Source: Plasmodium relictum
Lineage: Eukaryota > Apicomplexa > Aconoidasida > Haemosporida > Plasmodiidae
Length of the DNA stretch: 64,000 nucleotides
NCBI RefSeq assembly: GCF_900005765.1
Contig: NC_041680.1
Span: 558,001-622,000 of the forward strand
Direction of reading: 5' to 3'
Shown: in pieces, positions 34,744-47,375 of the stretch
Layout: the number at the start of each line of letters is the position of its first letter
Position numbering within the stretch: position 1 is the stretch's first letter
The notes under the pieces: model-generated
Told to the model about the DNA's origin: nothing
Seen by the model: only the letters and a program-made list of their open reading frames with translations
Databases searched by the model: none
Made by a program: the position numbers and the translations under genes

Positions 34744-37700
34744 ATGGTTAATGAAAATTATTTAATGGAAAATAATTACTCTAAAAATCTAGATTTTAAA
34801 GAAGTAGAAACTGAAATAAAAGCGTTTAAAATAAAACAAAATGAAACATTTGACTTTTATATAGATAGTATAAATAAATTAATAGAAAATGTTGAAAAAG
34901 CAAAAAAAAATTTAGAAGAAAAAAAAAAGGGAAAGGATATAAAAGATGAAAATATCAATCTTAATGATAATATAGCAAGCAAAAATAGTAAACTGAATAA
35001 AAATGATAATAAAAATAGTATCTATATCAAAGAATTAATAAAAGATGTTAAAAATTTAAAAATAACAGAAAAAATAAATGAAGAAAATAAGAAATTTTAT
35101 AATATATTGCTGTTATCATATAAAGGTATAATATCTTTAATAAAACATGAAGCTCCTGAAATATTCAAAAATGTCTACATAAAAAAGAATGTTATTCTTA
35201 GATTAATTCTATTACATTTTTTGCAAAAAGGAGACTTTTTTATGTATTATGTATTAAATAATGAAATTTTAAAGAAGAAAAAAAAAAATATAGAAAAAAG
35301 TGCATATAATATTGATCAATTAAACAACAATTATATCAATAAATCAAATAATGTAATAAGTAAAGATAGTAATTCTTTAAGAAATAAAAGCGAAAGTAAT
35401 ACAAATAATAAAGATTTTTTGCTAAATAAACCAAACTCTTTTAGTGAAAAACTTTTAGTTAATAATTTATGTTCATCCTCTAATAAGAAAAAAAAAGAGG
35501 AAGCAAAAATAAAAAATTCTATAAATGAAGAAGAGTTTAACAATAACAAGAATTCTAAAGATGAAATTTTTGAAAATAAGGGAGATAATAATCAAGGAAA
35601 TAAAAATAATGTTTTAACAATTTATAATAATTATATATATAATGATAAAGAAAAAGATATAAATTATTATATTGTAAATAATAAGTACAACGGAGATAAG
35701 CATTCAATTCTTTTAAACAACATAAGTACAAGTAATATGAATATAAACAATAAAGAAAGTATATTTTCAAAGTTAAAACAAGAATATATAAGAAAAATAG
35801 AATTTGAAAAAATTCCAGAAGACATAAAATTTGAGCATGCATTAATTGAAAAAGAATTATTTGATGGATATAAAGAGTTACACATAATTTTATATGATTT
35901 AAAAAAATTTAAAGTAGATAAATGTATTAAATGGTATAATAACTGCAGTGAAGAAATAAAAAAAAAATATTCTGAGTTAATATATTTATTACATTGTATT
36001 AATTACTTAATATATTCTAAGAATGACAAAGAAAAAGCATTAAGTGTTTTAAGAGATCTTATGATAAACTTTAAAGAAAATAAATCGCATATATCAAGAT
36101 TAAGTACATTTATATGTATAGGAGTTGATAACTACTTTTTTAAAAATATGCTTTCTAATGTCAATTCAAAAATTTTTAATTATTTTAAGAGAGCTTTTAA
36201 TGAAGAAGGCATAGTTATTAATTTGCATAATAAAATGAAAATGAAAAAGGATAAAAAAAAAGTTGGTAAGGAAAAGAGTATAGATTTCAATAAAGATTTA
36301 ATAAAAAAATTTCCAAAGAATAGTAAGGTGACACACAAAAGGAAAAAATGTGATAACAAAAAAAAATTCATGAAAGAAAAAAAAAATTCATTGAATAAAA
36401 ATCAAAAAAATGAAACTAACGGTGATGATATTGATTTAACAAACTATAATACAAATAAAAGAGGTGTTAAGATTTTAAGAAAAAGAAGAAAGAGCAATAA
36501 TAATCATAATAGATCCTCTTCATTTATTTCATGTAAAGTGGAAAAAAAAAGACTAACAAAAAAAAAAAAAATAATAAAAAAAAGATTAAAAAAAGATGAA
36601 AATATTTTGAAAAGAAAAATTAAAAAAAATAATGAAACAATAAAACAGAAAAAAAAAAAGAAAAAAAAGAAAAAAATAGATTCTATATATAGCATGTACC
36701 AGAAAGAATATGCATTAAACATAAAAATAAATCGTAATAAAATACCGTTAATTCATAATAATATATATAAAGAAAAATATACTAATGTAATTTCTGAAAA
36801 TTTTTATAATAATAATTTAAATGAAGAAAATTTTACTCCCTTGTGTGAAACATATATGGAAAATAATATAAATCAGTTAATAGAAAAGGAAAAAATAAAA
36901 AAAAATCCTTTTTATTATGCTGTTTCTAATGATAGCTATATAAACAATAATAATTTAGTATTACCTAAAGTAAAACTTAATCATAAGAACAGTAAAAGTA
37001 AAAATAAAAATGAAGAAAAGCTAAATAAAGGATGGTATAAACATGTTTTTAATTGCACAAAAGATGTATTTTCAGAGATTGTTGAATCTCAAAATGATAT
37101 AAAAAAATTGATGAAAAAAGATATAAAACTTAATAAAGGTGTAGACTATTCTAATAATACATACTATAAAAGAACAGAACCAATTTACTTATATGAACTA
37201 AGTGAAAATGAATTCATCCAATTTTATCAAAATGACAATTCTTATATAACTTATAAAATATTAAATAAAGCAGCACAATTTTATGATAATAACGATACTA
37301 AAATATATAATAATCTAATTCAAAATTTAAATAGTGGTTATAACACAAATTATATAAATGTAAATAATAGTATATACAATGAAAATATTTACAATAACAA
37401 TTTTTATAATAACTCTATTCATAATAATAGTTCTTGTAATATTAATCTTAACTCATTTAATCATTTAAATAATTCTTGCTTTATTAGAAAATCTAACATG
37501 CTTAAAAGAAAATTTCCTAAATGTAAATTTTTAAGTCATTTATGTAAAAATGAAAAAATGAATGAAAAAAATGATCTTTTGTCAAAGGAAGAGAATCTTA
37601 ATGATATATTATTAGATAAAAAAAAAAAAAACGAAAAAAATGAATCAAATAAAGATAATAATGAAAATTTCGAAATGAAAGAGACAAAGAAGAATGAGGA

Positions 37701-40680
37701 GTTAAAAGAAAAAGCAGCAGTAGCAGAATATATTAGTAGTGTGTTAAAAAAACATAAAAAAAATGAAGATTATGAATATATTAATTTGAAAGATATTAAT
37801 GAAGAAACTAATGAATACTCATGTAATAGTTTTTATAGTGATAAATCAATCAGTTCAAATAAATCTTCAGATTCTTCAAGTGAAAATAATTTTTTCAATG
37901 ATTCTAGTTACGAAGAAAATTTGAAAAAGAAGATTAACAAGGTAAAAGAAGAATTTGATTTAATAAAAGAAGATTACTTAAAAAAAAATACAATGACAGC
38001 TTTATTAAACACAAAACATATACAAGCATATAATAGAGCAGTATTAGCTGCGAAAAATACTAGATTAACTAAAACATCAATTGATGTTAGTAGAATTTTA
38101 TTAACACATGCTTTGACTACTAGAGATATATTAACTTTACGCAATACACTAGCAAACAATAAAAATGATTCAGAATTTAGGAGAATATGCTTAAAATGGA
38201 AATCAAAAAAAATTAAGCCAAGAAATAGATTAAGAAAAAGAGAAAAAAATAACGAAAGTAATGATGGTGAAAAAAAAAAAAAAAAAAAAAGGAACAGTAG
38301 AGTAAATAAGAAAAAAAAGGAAAAAGAATTTTCAAAAAATGAAAAAGAGGAAACAGATAATGACGATAATATAGATGATTATATTAAAAAAAAAAAAAAC
38401 AATAAAAGGAGCAAATTAAAATTTAAATGTGCTAGTAAAAAAAATAATAAATTCATATCCATTGTAAAACCTTCTATTTCTCATTCTTTAGAATGTTTTG
38501 GTTTAGAAGAATTTATTAAATTAACAAAAAAAAATTTATTTCTTAAAAAATCTGATGATAAACAGCGCGAAAATGAAGATATACCATCAAAATCAAAAGA
38601 TAAGAATAATATTCCAGAAAATAAAAAAGTTAATAAAGAAGTAGATATGAAGGATATAATGAAAATTAAAAAGGAAGAAAACACTGAGAAAGAAAAGGAA
38701 AATAAGGAAATTGAGAATAAGGGAGAGAACGAAGGAAAAATAGAATTAGACAAAAAAGAAATGTACACAAAAGAAAATTGTGAAAATAAATTAGATAAAA
38801 AAGATAAAGAAAAGCTTGTTGAAGGAGAGAAAGAATTTGATAAATCAATAAAGGAAAATACATTTAAAAAAGATATGAATGAAACAGATAAGAAGATTAA
38901 TAACGAAATATGCATAGAAGTGGATCAAAAAGATAAGAAAATTAATAATTTTATATTAAAAAATGAAAAAGATGAAACTGAAGAAAAAAACGAAAACGAA
39001 ATAAATAAAAAGGAAAAAAGTGAGATGGATAGAAAAGATAAAAATGAAAAAGATGAAAATAAAATAGATATAATGGAGCATGAGAAGGAAATTAAAGATA
39101 AAATAGATAAAAATAATAAAAATGAAGTGAATGTAAAAGGTAAAGAAGAAGTAGATAAAGTAAATGAAAATAATGAAAGCGTAATATACAAGGAAAAAAA
39201 AGACGAAAAAGATAAAATTAATGATGATGCTGAAATAAAATTTAAAAAAGAAAAAAAAGGAGTTTTTTATGGATCTTATAAAAAAAATTTTAAAAAAAGA
39301 AGATATGATTCTAATTCTTTATTAGAAGAAAAGATTACGGAAGTTCAAATGAAAAGAAATAAAAATGAAGGTAGTGATTTTAAATCAAAAAAAAATAAAA
39401 AAGAAGATTTTAGAATAAGCAAAAACATAAAATCTTTATCTACAGGTAAATAAATAACCTTTGTATTTTCAAATAAAACAAATAATTTTAATGTATATTC
39501 ATTATTTTTTTTTATCTTTTTTTTTTATAATTTCATTTAAAAAAAAAAAAAAAAATATATATGTGGATACATTTATTTTAATTATTTTATTTATTATTAT
39601 TTTATATATATTCATGTGTATTTTTTTTTTTTTAATTTCGTAATATTACCACATTATTTTTTACATTTTTCTCTAAAGTTAAAAAAGAATTTTGTAGAAG
39701 AAATAGTGATAGCAGTGGTAGCGAAGGTAATAAAAAGAAAAAAGACAAAAAAAAAATAGATAAGGAAAAAAGTAAACATAATAAAAAAAATTGTGAAAAA
39801 TTTAATAAAAAAGAAAAAAAAGAAGTGGGAAAAGGAGAGAAAAAACAAAAAAATCTTAAAAAAACAAAAAGTGAAAATTATGAAGACAGAGAAATGAAAA
39901 AAGGAAAGGAAAAAGAAAAAAAAATTTTTATTCATCTAGAAAGGTTAGAAAAAAGAATTAAATAAAATAAAGTGAATTATATATCGATAACTGAATTACA
40001 TATACAACTATTAAATTAAAGAGTATTTTTTTTTTCAATATAATCGTACGTCTATTGAACCGTTACATGCTTTTTGAATTTTTTAAACATTATTTTATTT
40101 ATTTTATTTTTTAGTCCTTTATCGATTTTAGTATGTGGTGGACTAATAAGTTCAAAAAAGTTAATAGAAGCTCATGCTATTTTAAAAGAAAATAATAAAA
40201 GACTAGAAGAAGCTAAGAATAATTCTACATTAAATAACACGAGTTTAAAAAGTTCAGATAAGTCTATTGATAAAATAGAAAAGGAAAAAAATAATAGTAT
40301 GAAAAAAGAAAATGGAGTTTTTTTTTCTAATTCATTAGCTATAGAAGTTGATTTAAGTGGATGCTTTTTCTTTCACTCATCATTTACTTGCCCAATTAGC
40401 AGAGATATATCATCGAAAGATAACCCTCCATACTTACTTACGTGTGGCCATGCTATTTGCAAGTAATCTTTTAATAAAATATTTGATTTTTTTTAAAACC
40501 TACATACATATTTAATTTTTTTTTTTTTTTTAGAAATTGCGTAGATAAAATTCATGCACAAAGATCGAGGCAATGTAAATGTCCTATGTGCCCTCAATAT
40601 TTACACATATTAGAGGTAAATAAATATAAGATTTTTTTTACTTTTACATATATTTATCCCTAATTTTGCACATGTTTTTA

Positions 40681-40753
<73 letters not shown>

Positions 40754-40782
40754 TTTAGATTATTCCTTTATACTTTAGTTAA
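34744..40782 (+). CDS. RMD5: RMD5-type RING subunit of the CTLH/GID E3 ubiquitin ligase, giant form
   Basis: Five exons: 34744-39445, 39679-39943, 40115-40462, 40534-40615 and 40759-40782, all in phase, giving 1806 residues against about 390 in human RMD5A. In order: N-terminal coiled coil; LisH near 149-176 (ILRLILLHFLQKGDFF); CTLH near 372-440; the first half of CRA; a very long Lys/Asn/Glu-rich region; then the CRA end SPLSILVCGGL; and finally a RING-like end. LAIEVDLSGCFFFHSSFTCP, NNPP-like DNPPYLLTCGHAIC and CKCPMCP match human RMD5A block by block. The short end IIPLYFS corresponds to the terminal '..IFF/LYF' of Rmd5. RMD5 pairs with MAEA/Fyv10 to form the catalytic RING pair of the complex; MAEA is not in this window. 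A segment near 1080-1160 (ALLNTKHIQAYNRAVLAAKN) is not low complexity and may be a lineage-specific domain. Confidence 0.9.
40684..40745. repeat. (TA)n tract in the last intron of the RMD5-like gene
   Basis: About 62 bases of perfect TA repeat filling most of the fourth intron, ending just before the T-run and AG acceptor. Confidence 0.95.
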
Positions 40783-41113
40783 ATTTTTTTTTTATTATAT
40801 TTTGTGCTTGGGTTTATAAAAAATAGCGTAAACACAGTTTACTCATTTTATTATATTCTTTAGCATAAATATTTGATAATTAAAATGAAATTATAATTTA
40901 AAATTGTCATGTATAAAAAAATTCTTATTTCAAACTATTTTTAGATATATAGTATTCTATTTTTTTTTTTTTAATATTGAAAAAATTTATAAAAAAAAAT
41001 ATTACATTAAATAAATAATGTATTGAAGAAAAAAGTTTATGAGCTTTTAAAACATAAAATCTACATAGAAATATATTTCTAAAAAAAAAAAAAAAATAGA
41101 ATACTAAAGGATT
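40783..41113. other. Convergent spacer, RMD5-like and ABHD17-like genes
   Basis: A 331-base AT-rich spacer holding both 3' UTRs; no gene or structured element is seen. Confidence 0.55.
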
Positions 41114-44039
41114 TTAATTTTTCCCATTTAAATTATTAATTACTTTGTTCATAAAGCATCCTATTTTTTCTTTGTTAATAATATTATTTTTTAGATAGTA
41201 TTTGAAATCTTTCACTTTATAATTGTTAATATTGAAATTTTCATTTTCTCCATCTTCTTGTGCTTCACTATCTTCTCTCTTTTCTTCAATTTTATTTTTA
41301 TCCTTTTTATATTTTATATCACTATCTTTTTCCATTTCATATATTTTCTCATTCTCAATATTTGTGTTTATTCCATAATCTTCCTTATTTTCTTCTTTTT
41401 TATAATTTTGTTCTTTATTTCCTTCTTTTTTATATTCATATTCTTCATTTCCTTCTTTTTCATATTCATACTTCTCACCTTCCTCTTTTTCATACCCATA
41501 TTCCTTACTTCCTTCTTTCTGAGAATCATATTCTTCATTTTCTTCTTTTTCATATTTTTTTACATTTTTATATTCCATATCTCTATTTTTTTTTTCAAAT
41601 TCCTCCATATTATTTTCTTCTGTTTCGAATATTTCTTCAATATTTCCTTCTTTCTCATACATTTTTTTAATATCATTTTTTTTTGTAACATCCTTTTCAA
41701 GATATTCTTCGTTTACATACATTTCATCAAAATATTGTTTATTTATATACATTTCGTTAGTATTTTCTTCTTCACTATTTAATTCTTTATCTTTCTTTGT
41801 AAATCTATTTTCTCTTTTTTCTTCATATTTTTCTATTTTGCATTCATTTTCTATGTGATCATTTTTATTTCTTATTTGTATTCTTGAAGATATTGTATAT
41901 TCTATTATATCTACTTTTCTTTTTTCATTTTTTATTTTTTCTTTAAAGGTGCTATCACTATCTTTTGCCTTGTCTTTTTCTTGTACAGTATTTTTTGGTA
42001 ATGTGCTGCTTAAAATATCAAGTTTTCTTTCTTTTTTTATGTTTGTCGTTAGGTTCTTATCATTTGCTGAAAATAACATGCTTTTATAATTTAATTCATT
42101 ATCTTTTTTTAGTTTTGGGATTTCACTTTTCAAAATTTTTTGATTAGAGTCCTTTTGTTGGTTCCTTGTTCTATTTTTTTCTTTATATGGTCCACTTAAT
42201 GAAATACCTATATTTTTTTTTTCTGATTTATTTATAGATTTTTCTTTATTATTTTTTGTCTTATTTTTCTTTGAACTTTCTCCCATATGACTTCTTTTTA
42301 CTGATGAACCACTGTTATTTTTATCATCTTTTATTATAGAAACTGTTTTTTTTTCTCCTCCCTTTATATGTTGTGATAATAATATATCATCAGAAATTTT
42401 TATTTTTTTTTCCAATTTTTCTTCAGTCGTATTTTCATTTAAATGATTAATTATCTCTTTTGTAGTTCTAAAAAAAAAAATATGAAATAATTATAAAACA
42501 CAAAATATATATATATATACTGAAAAAAATGATATAAACATATTCAATATATATACTTTTATAAAATGTGTATTAATTTTTTATTTTTTATTATTATTTT
42601 TATATAATAAACAAGGATTCTTTCTATGATTTATATAAAAAAAGATATGAAATACAGAATTAACATATACACACAATTATTTTATAATTATTATTATAAT
42701 ACTCTTTTTGTAAGAAGACTTTAGGTATAACAATATCAATGCTTTTTTGATATTGAGATTTACTTGATGTCTCTAAAAATGTTTTGATAGGTATCCCAAG
42801 ATCCTATATAAGGAAAGGAAATTTAAGTATATATACATAAAAAAAAAAAAAAAATTAAAGCATTATTTATATTTGAATGTACTAAAATGATTGTAGGAAA
42901 CTTACATCAATTACATAGTAATAATTATGATAAGAATCATTTGGATAGGAAGCATTTTTATACTTATTATTTAAATTTTTCATCAAAAATTCAGAATGGG
43001 ATACTCCTATTATTTCATCTTCCTTTCCATGTATTAGCAATAGGGGAATATCTGAGTCATTGTTGTTACTAATTATTTGCAAATTTTTGAAATTATCATA
43101 AATATTTTCAATAAAATAAGAAGAATAAGAGAAATAATCCTCAACTAATTTTTCTATTGAGATAAATGGAGCATGTAAAATAATTCCTCCTACATTTTTT
43201 CCAAGCAGTTTTAAATTGTACACTAATTTTGTTGCTACACCAGTTCCTATTGATCTGCCAAATAATAAAATATTTTCACTTTTCATATTTAGGTTTATCA
43301 AAAAGTTATATGCTGCTAATGCTCTTCTATTAATATTGTATTGGTTTGATGAACCTTCTAAATAACAAAGACCAAATCCTACATATTCTATAGCTAAAAT
43401 ATTAGCATGTAAATGACCTTGCAAGTGCAATAACTCTTCATATATTTGTCCTAAGTCGCATGAGTTGCTATGAAAATATATTATTGTATGCTTAGTTTTT
43501 AATTCTTTAGAAAAATATAAAAACAAAGCAGGAAATTTTTTATTCTTTAATGATTTTATGTTCTCTTCTTTGTTAAATATTTCAAATGTTTCATCATTCC
43601 AAAATTTATTTACATCTATTCCCAATAATTCAGGGATGAATACTAAATCTTTTAAATCTTCATCATACTAAAAAAAAAAAAAGATTAAATATTTTTATTG
43701 TGTATTTTATTATTTTTCAAATATTTTATATAATTTTTTTTTATCTATACATTCTTCTATTCTTTTAAATGTTTATTTATAAATATATATTAATTTTATA
43801 TATTTTTTTTTTACAAGAAAAATTAATATAATACTATATATAAAATATCTTTTAAGTCTATAAATTTTTTTTTTTTTTATTAAAGTGTTAACTATTTCCC
43901 TTGTATAAAATATATATAAATTAAGAGTATCAAGATTATATTAGCATTTGTAAATTAAAAAAATTTTTTTTTCTTTTTTATAACAAACACTTGGCTCCGT
44001 AGGGCGAAACAAAGCTGTATTTGACAATGAGTTGCCCAT
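41114..44039 (-). CDS. ABHD17-like alpha/beta serine hydrolase with charged C-terminal tail
   Basis: Four exons: 43989-44039, 42906-43667, 42703-42803 and 41114-42467, all in phase, giving 755 residues. Exon 1 encodes MGNSLSNTALFRPTEPS, a consensus start for N-myristoylation (Gly2, Ser5). The hydrolase core follows: YFHSNSCDLGQ (oxyanion region), GRSIG with nucleophile Ser156, HGKEDE with Asp234, and SYHNYY with His264. Order and spacing match the ABHD17/FAM108/Bem46 group, whose animal members remove palmitate from membrane proteins. Residues from about 305 on are a Lys/Glu-rich tail with degenerate repeats and no recognisable domain. The tail is joined through exon 3 in correct phase, so it belongs to the same protein unless an alternative end is used. 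Exon 1 rests on a GTTTGT donor and on the fit of MGN to the family. Membrane-bound depalmitoylase is the likely role. Confidence 0.85.
41375..41560 (-). repeat. Degenerate YEKEGNEE-type repeats in the ABHD17-like tail
   Basis: About eight units of 8-9 residues with consensus K-E-(G/E)-(N/S/E)-(K/E)-E-Y-(E/D/G)-Y, for example YEKEGNEEYE, YKKEGNKEQN and YKKEENKEDY. The underlying DNA period is about 27 bases with many substitutions. Confidence 0.85.
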
Positions 44040-45840
44040 ATTTGATTGTTATTTATGTTGTTTTAAAAAAAAAAAAAAAAAGTATTTATATATTTCAATA
44101 ATTAGATCAGAAAAAATTAAGAACATAAATAGTTATTAAAAAAATAAAACAAAATTACAACAAATTAGTATTCATTTTAAATGTTGGTACTTGTTATGTT
44201 ATTTTTATTAATTCATTATAGTTTTTTTGCTTTGTTGCAAACCTTGAATATTAAACACAATATTTGAATAAGTGTAAAATATGTAATTTATCTTTAGATT
44301 AATATGAAAATAATGTTTCTAAAATAAGTTAAATATCATTATTATTTTATTAAAGTAGCTACTTTTTATTTTTTTTTTTTTTTCTTAAGAAGAAATTTGT
44401 CTTTGAAAATCGTGTACAGGTTTTTTTCTTTTTTTTTTTGTTGTGTGCATGCATTAATAAATTTTTTTTTTGTATTCATCATTGAAAAAAGAAAAATATT
44501 AAAATTTACTTTTTTTAAGATACATTAAAAAAATTTAAAAAAAAAAAAAGAAGAATATAACGATTAAAATGCCATTTTTTCTTTTATAAATTTAATAATT
44601 TTTTTTTTTTTTTTTACAACAATTATTAGATCATTCCTGAAAATCATATCTTACAACTTCATTTATTCCAAATGGAAAATTTGCTAATAAATATGAAAGA
44701 AAAAATTGAGTTATTTCTTTTTAATTATAATGCATAAAAAAAAAAAAAATTTTATAAATTTTTCCTTTTTAATTTTTAAATTTATGTTTTTCTATATAAA
44801 AATATTTATGTTTTTCTTTCTATATTTTGATGTTATATAACAAAAAGAAAAATAAAAAATTAACTATTGAGAAATTCTCTTTTTTTTTTTTCTTTTCAAA
44901 TTTGTATTATAAAATAAGATACTATAATTAAACTTCTTCATATATAATTATATATAACTTTTATTGTAATACTTATATTTTTTTTTCTTTATCTTCAAAT
45001 TCTACTTTACTGAAGGCTTATTCCTTGTTATCTTGAAATTAAAAGAATCATTTAATATTAAAAAAAAAAAAAAGAAATTTATCTATGTTACAAAGATCAT
45101 AAAAAAAAAATCCACAAAACATATATATATATATATATATATAAATATATTATTAGTATTAAAAAATGAAGAAATTTAAGCAGTGAAATGCTCTTTTATA
45201 TAATACTATTTAAAAATCAGCCATCAACCATTAAGAGAAATATAGAAAAAAATATAAGGGAGTTTAAACAATTTAAATGTTTTATCATTAAAAAAATATA
45301 ATTTCAAGAATATGTAATTTTAGGATACAGAATTATTTAAATGTTAGAGGGTAATTAGAATACAAAAAAAAAAAGATTATTATTGTAAATGCTACATTAT
45401 AATTCTACACATTATTTTATAAAAAATTTAATATGAAAAAAAAATTAAAATATATGAAATGTACTGTTCACATTAGTATAAAATTCACTAACATACTAAA
45501 AAAAAAAAAAAAAACTATGAATGAATTATCTATTTAAGAAGTGTATTTTCTATTATCTTACAATGTAAAAAAGTATTGTAAACACAGATTTATTTGATAA
45601 GCTCGACTTATATTTGAGAATAAATAAATTTATTAATTAAAAGATTATTAAATTAAGAAAAAAAAAATATATATAAATATATTTTCTTAATTATGCTTTT
45701 CCATAATTTTAAATTTAAAAAAATATTTTTTTAAAAGAAAAAAAAAAAAAAGGTAAATATGCACTTTTTTAAATAATTTTAATAATTATCGAATTTTTTT
45801 CAAAAATATATATTCTTTTTAAAATGTATTTTTAAAAAAT
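44040..45840. other. Divergent promoter region, ABHD17-like gene and secreted-protein gene
   Basis: A 1.8 kb AT-rich region with many poly(dA:dT) tracts and a (TA)n run at about 45120-45143. I see no supported coding exon or structured RNA. Confidence 0.55.
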
Positions 45841-46965
45841 ATGATTCGCTTGATACTACTTGTCACTGTTTTATGTGAAATAATTTTATGGAATTTTAAA
45901 AAAATAAATTCTTTTCGTTTAAGTACAAATGTATCAAATAATAATTTAAAAAATTGTAATATTACTTATAATGTGGCAAAAAGAAAGAAATTTATTTTAA
46001 AAAAATGTGAAATTCAAAGAAATTTCAAGGGTAAATTATATTTATCATTTTTTAATGAAACAAATAACAATAAAAAAAAAGTTATTGAAGATAGTGGGGA
46101 GGAACAATTAAAAAGTGTTATCAAAGACATTCAGGGAGTATGGAAGTTTTATCTTCCTATATATATAATGGATACAAAATTTGAAAGTCCAAAAGATTAT
46201 GAATTGGATAAAGATTATAAATTAGATAATTCAGATGATTTTCAAATAACTGATGATAAAAATGGGGAAAACTCTGATGATAATGATCTTAATATATTAA
46301 GAGGAGAAAGATTATACCCTTTACCTTTATTTGTTTATAACTATGAACAAATTTATTCAGCTTCTAGTTCAACATATGCCTATTGGTCCAATGAATTAAT
46401 AAGCAAAAATATATATGAATGCACAGTAAAAATTGTAAATAAAATGAATAGTAAATATATGATTATATTACAAGGTTATTTATTTATATCAGCAATAAAC
46501 GCTATAAATGATAATAGTATTCGTTTAAGACCTTGTCAAATATTTGGAAATTTATTTTTAGCTAATAATGATACAGTAGAAGAAAGCTCATTGATTCCAT
46601 CTAATGTAAAAATTTATGATAAGAATGGGAATGAAGTAAAAGACATAATATCAATTTTAGAAAAAAAAATACCAGAATTTAAAAAAGATAAAAAAAAAAT
46701 TGATGCATTTTTGGGATTAAAAAAATGGAAATTTCTTGGTATTTCAACAGCTTATAGAGTATTAGGAGAGGGGAAAAATATATTTAATATAAATCATATC
46801 TTAACAGGAAAAGATGAAAATACTTTTTATAATGTAATGGATTTTGATTCCATAAATAATAATTACGATAAAAATTGTTTTAAACATTTAAAAGATATAT
46901 TTAATTCTTATTTTGAAAAGCCATCCAATGACATTTTCTCTTTGATCATGACAAATGTAATATAG
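45841..46965 (+). CDS. Secreted or apicoplast-candidate protein of unknown function
   Basis: Single exon, 374 residues, not recognised as a known family. The first about 19 residues (MIRLILLVTVLCEIILWNF) form a hydrophobic signal peptide. Residues 20-75 are rich in Lys and Asn with almost no acidic residues, the pattern of a Plasmodium apicoplast transit peptide. The mature part begins around IKDIQGVWKFYLPIYIMD. It has one acidic Asp-rich insert near 120-150 and then a balanced, apparently folded region (LPLFVYNYEQIYSASSSTYA; LRPCQIFGNLFLANND; KKWKFLGISTAYRVLGEGKN). There are no membrane helices after the signal. Apicoplast import is inferred from composition only; secretion to another compartment is possible. 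The gene is followed by a 410-base convergent spacer to the splicing-factor gene. Confidence 0.8.
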   Translation: MIRLILLVTVLCEIILWNFKKINSFRLSTNVSNNNLKNCNITYNVAKRKKFILKKCEIQRNFKGKLYLSFFNETNNNKKKVIEDSGEEQLKSVIKDIQGVWKFYLPIYIMDTKFESPKDYELDKDYKLDNSDDFQITDDKNGENSDDNDLNILRGERLYPLPLFVYNYEQIYSASSSTYAYWSNELISKNIYECTVKIVNKMNSKYMIILQGYLFISAINAINDNSIRLRPCQIFGNLFLANNDTVEESSLIPSNVKIYDKNGNEVKDIISILEKKIPEFKKDKKKIDAFLGLKKWKFLGISTAYRVLGEGKNIFNINHILTGKDENTFYNVMDFDSINNNYDKNCFKHLKDIFNSYFEKPSNDIFSLIMTNVI

Positions 46966-47375
46966 AAATTGTATTTAAAAAAAAAAAAAAAAGAATAAAA
47001 TAAAATAAAATAATTGAACAATAAAAATAAATAAAAACAATCAGTAGTAATAGCACAAAGCATTATGTTTAAAATTCTATCTAAATACACATATATTTAT
47101 ATGTTATACATATTATGTATTTTAAATGTATGTCTTAATTTAATAACTTATATATTTTTACTTATGATATCACATAATTATAAAATTTAGTATAATATTA
47201 AGTACTTTTTTATATACAAGTTCAAAATATATGCATTCAAATACTTTAACTACATAAATATTACTTGTGCATTATTCATATTTCTCATTTACTTATATAT
47301 ATTTTTTTTTCTTTTTGCAGTTAAAAGAGAAATCTATGAATGGACCATTTTAAAAAAAGAAAAAAATACTTTCTT
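46966..47375. other. Convergent spacer
   Basis: 410 bases of AT-rich DNA between the secreted-protein gene and the HTATSF1-like gene; it holds both 3' UTRs and no recognisable gene. Confidence 0.55.

Noticed and set aside
39461-39643. Plus-strand 60-codon frame just after RMD5 exon 1
   Set aside because: Lies inside the first intron of the RMD5-like gene; exon 2 at 39679 continues the protein in phase.
41258-41782. Plus-strand Phe/Ile-rich frame of 174 codons, and a second at 41260-41670
   Set aside because: Antisense of the Lys/Glu-rich ABHD17-like tail; no folded-protein character.
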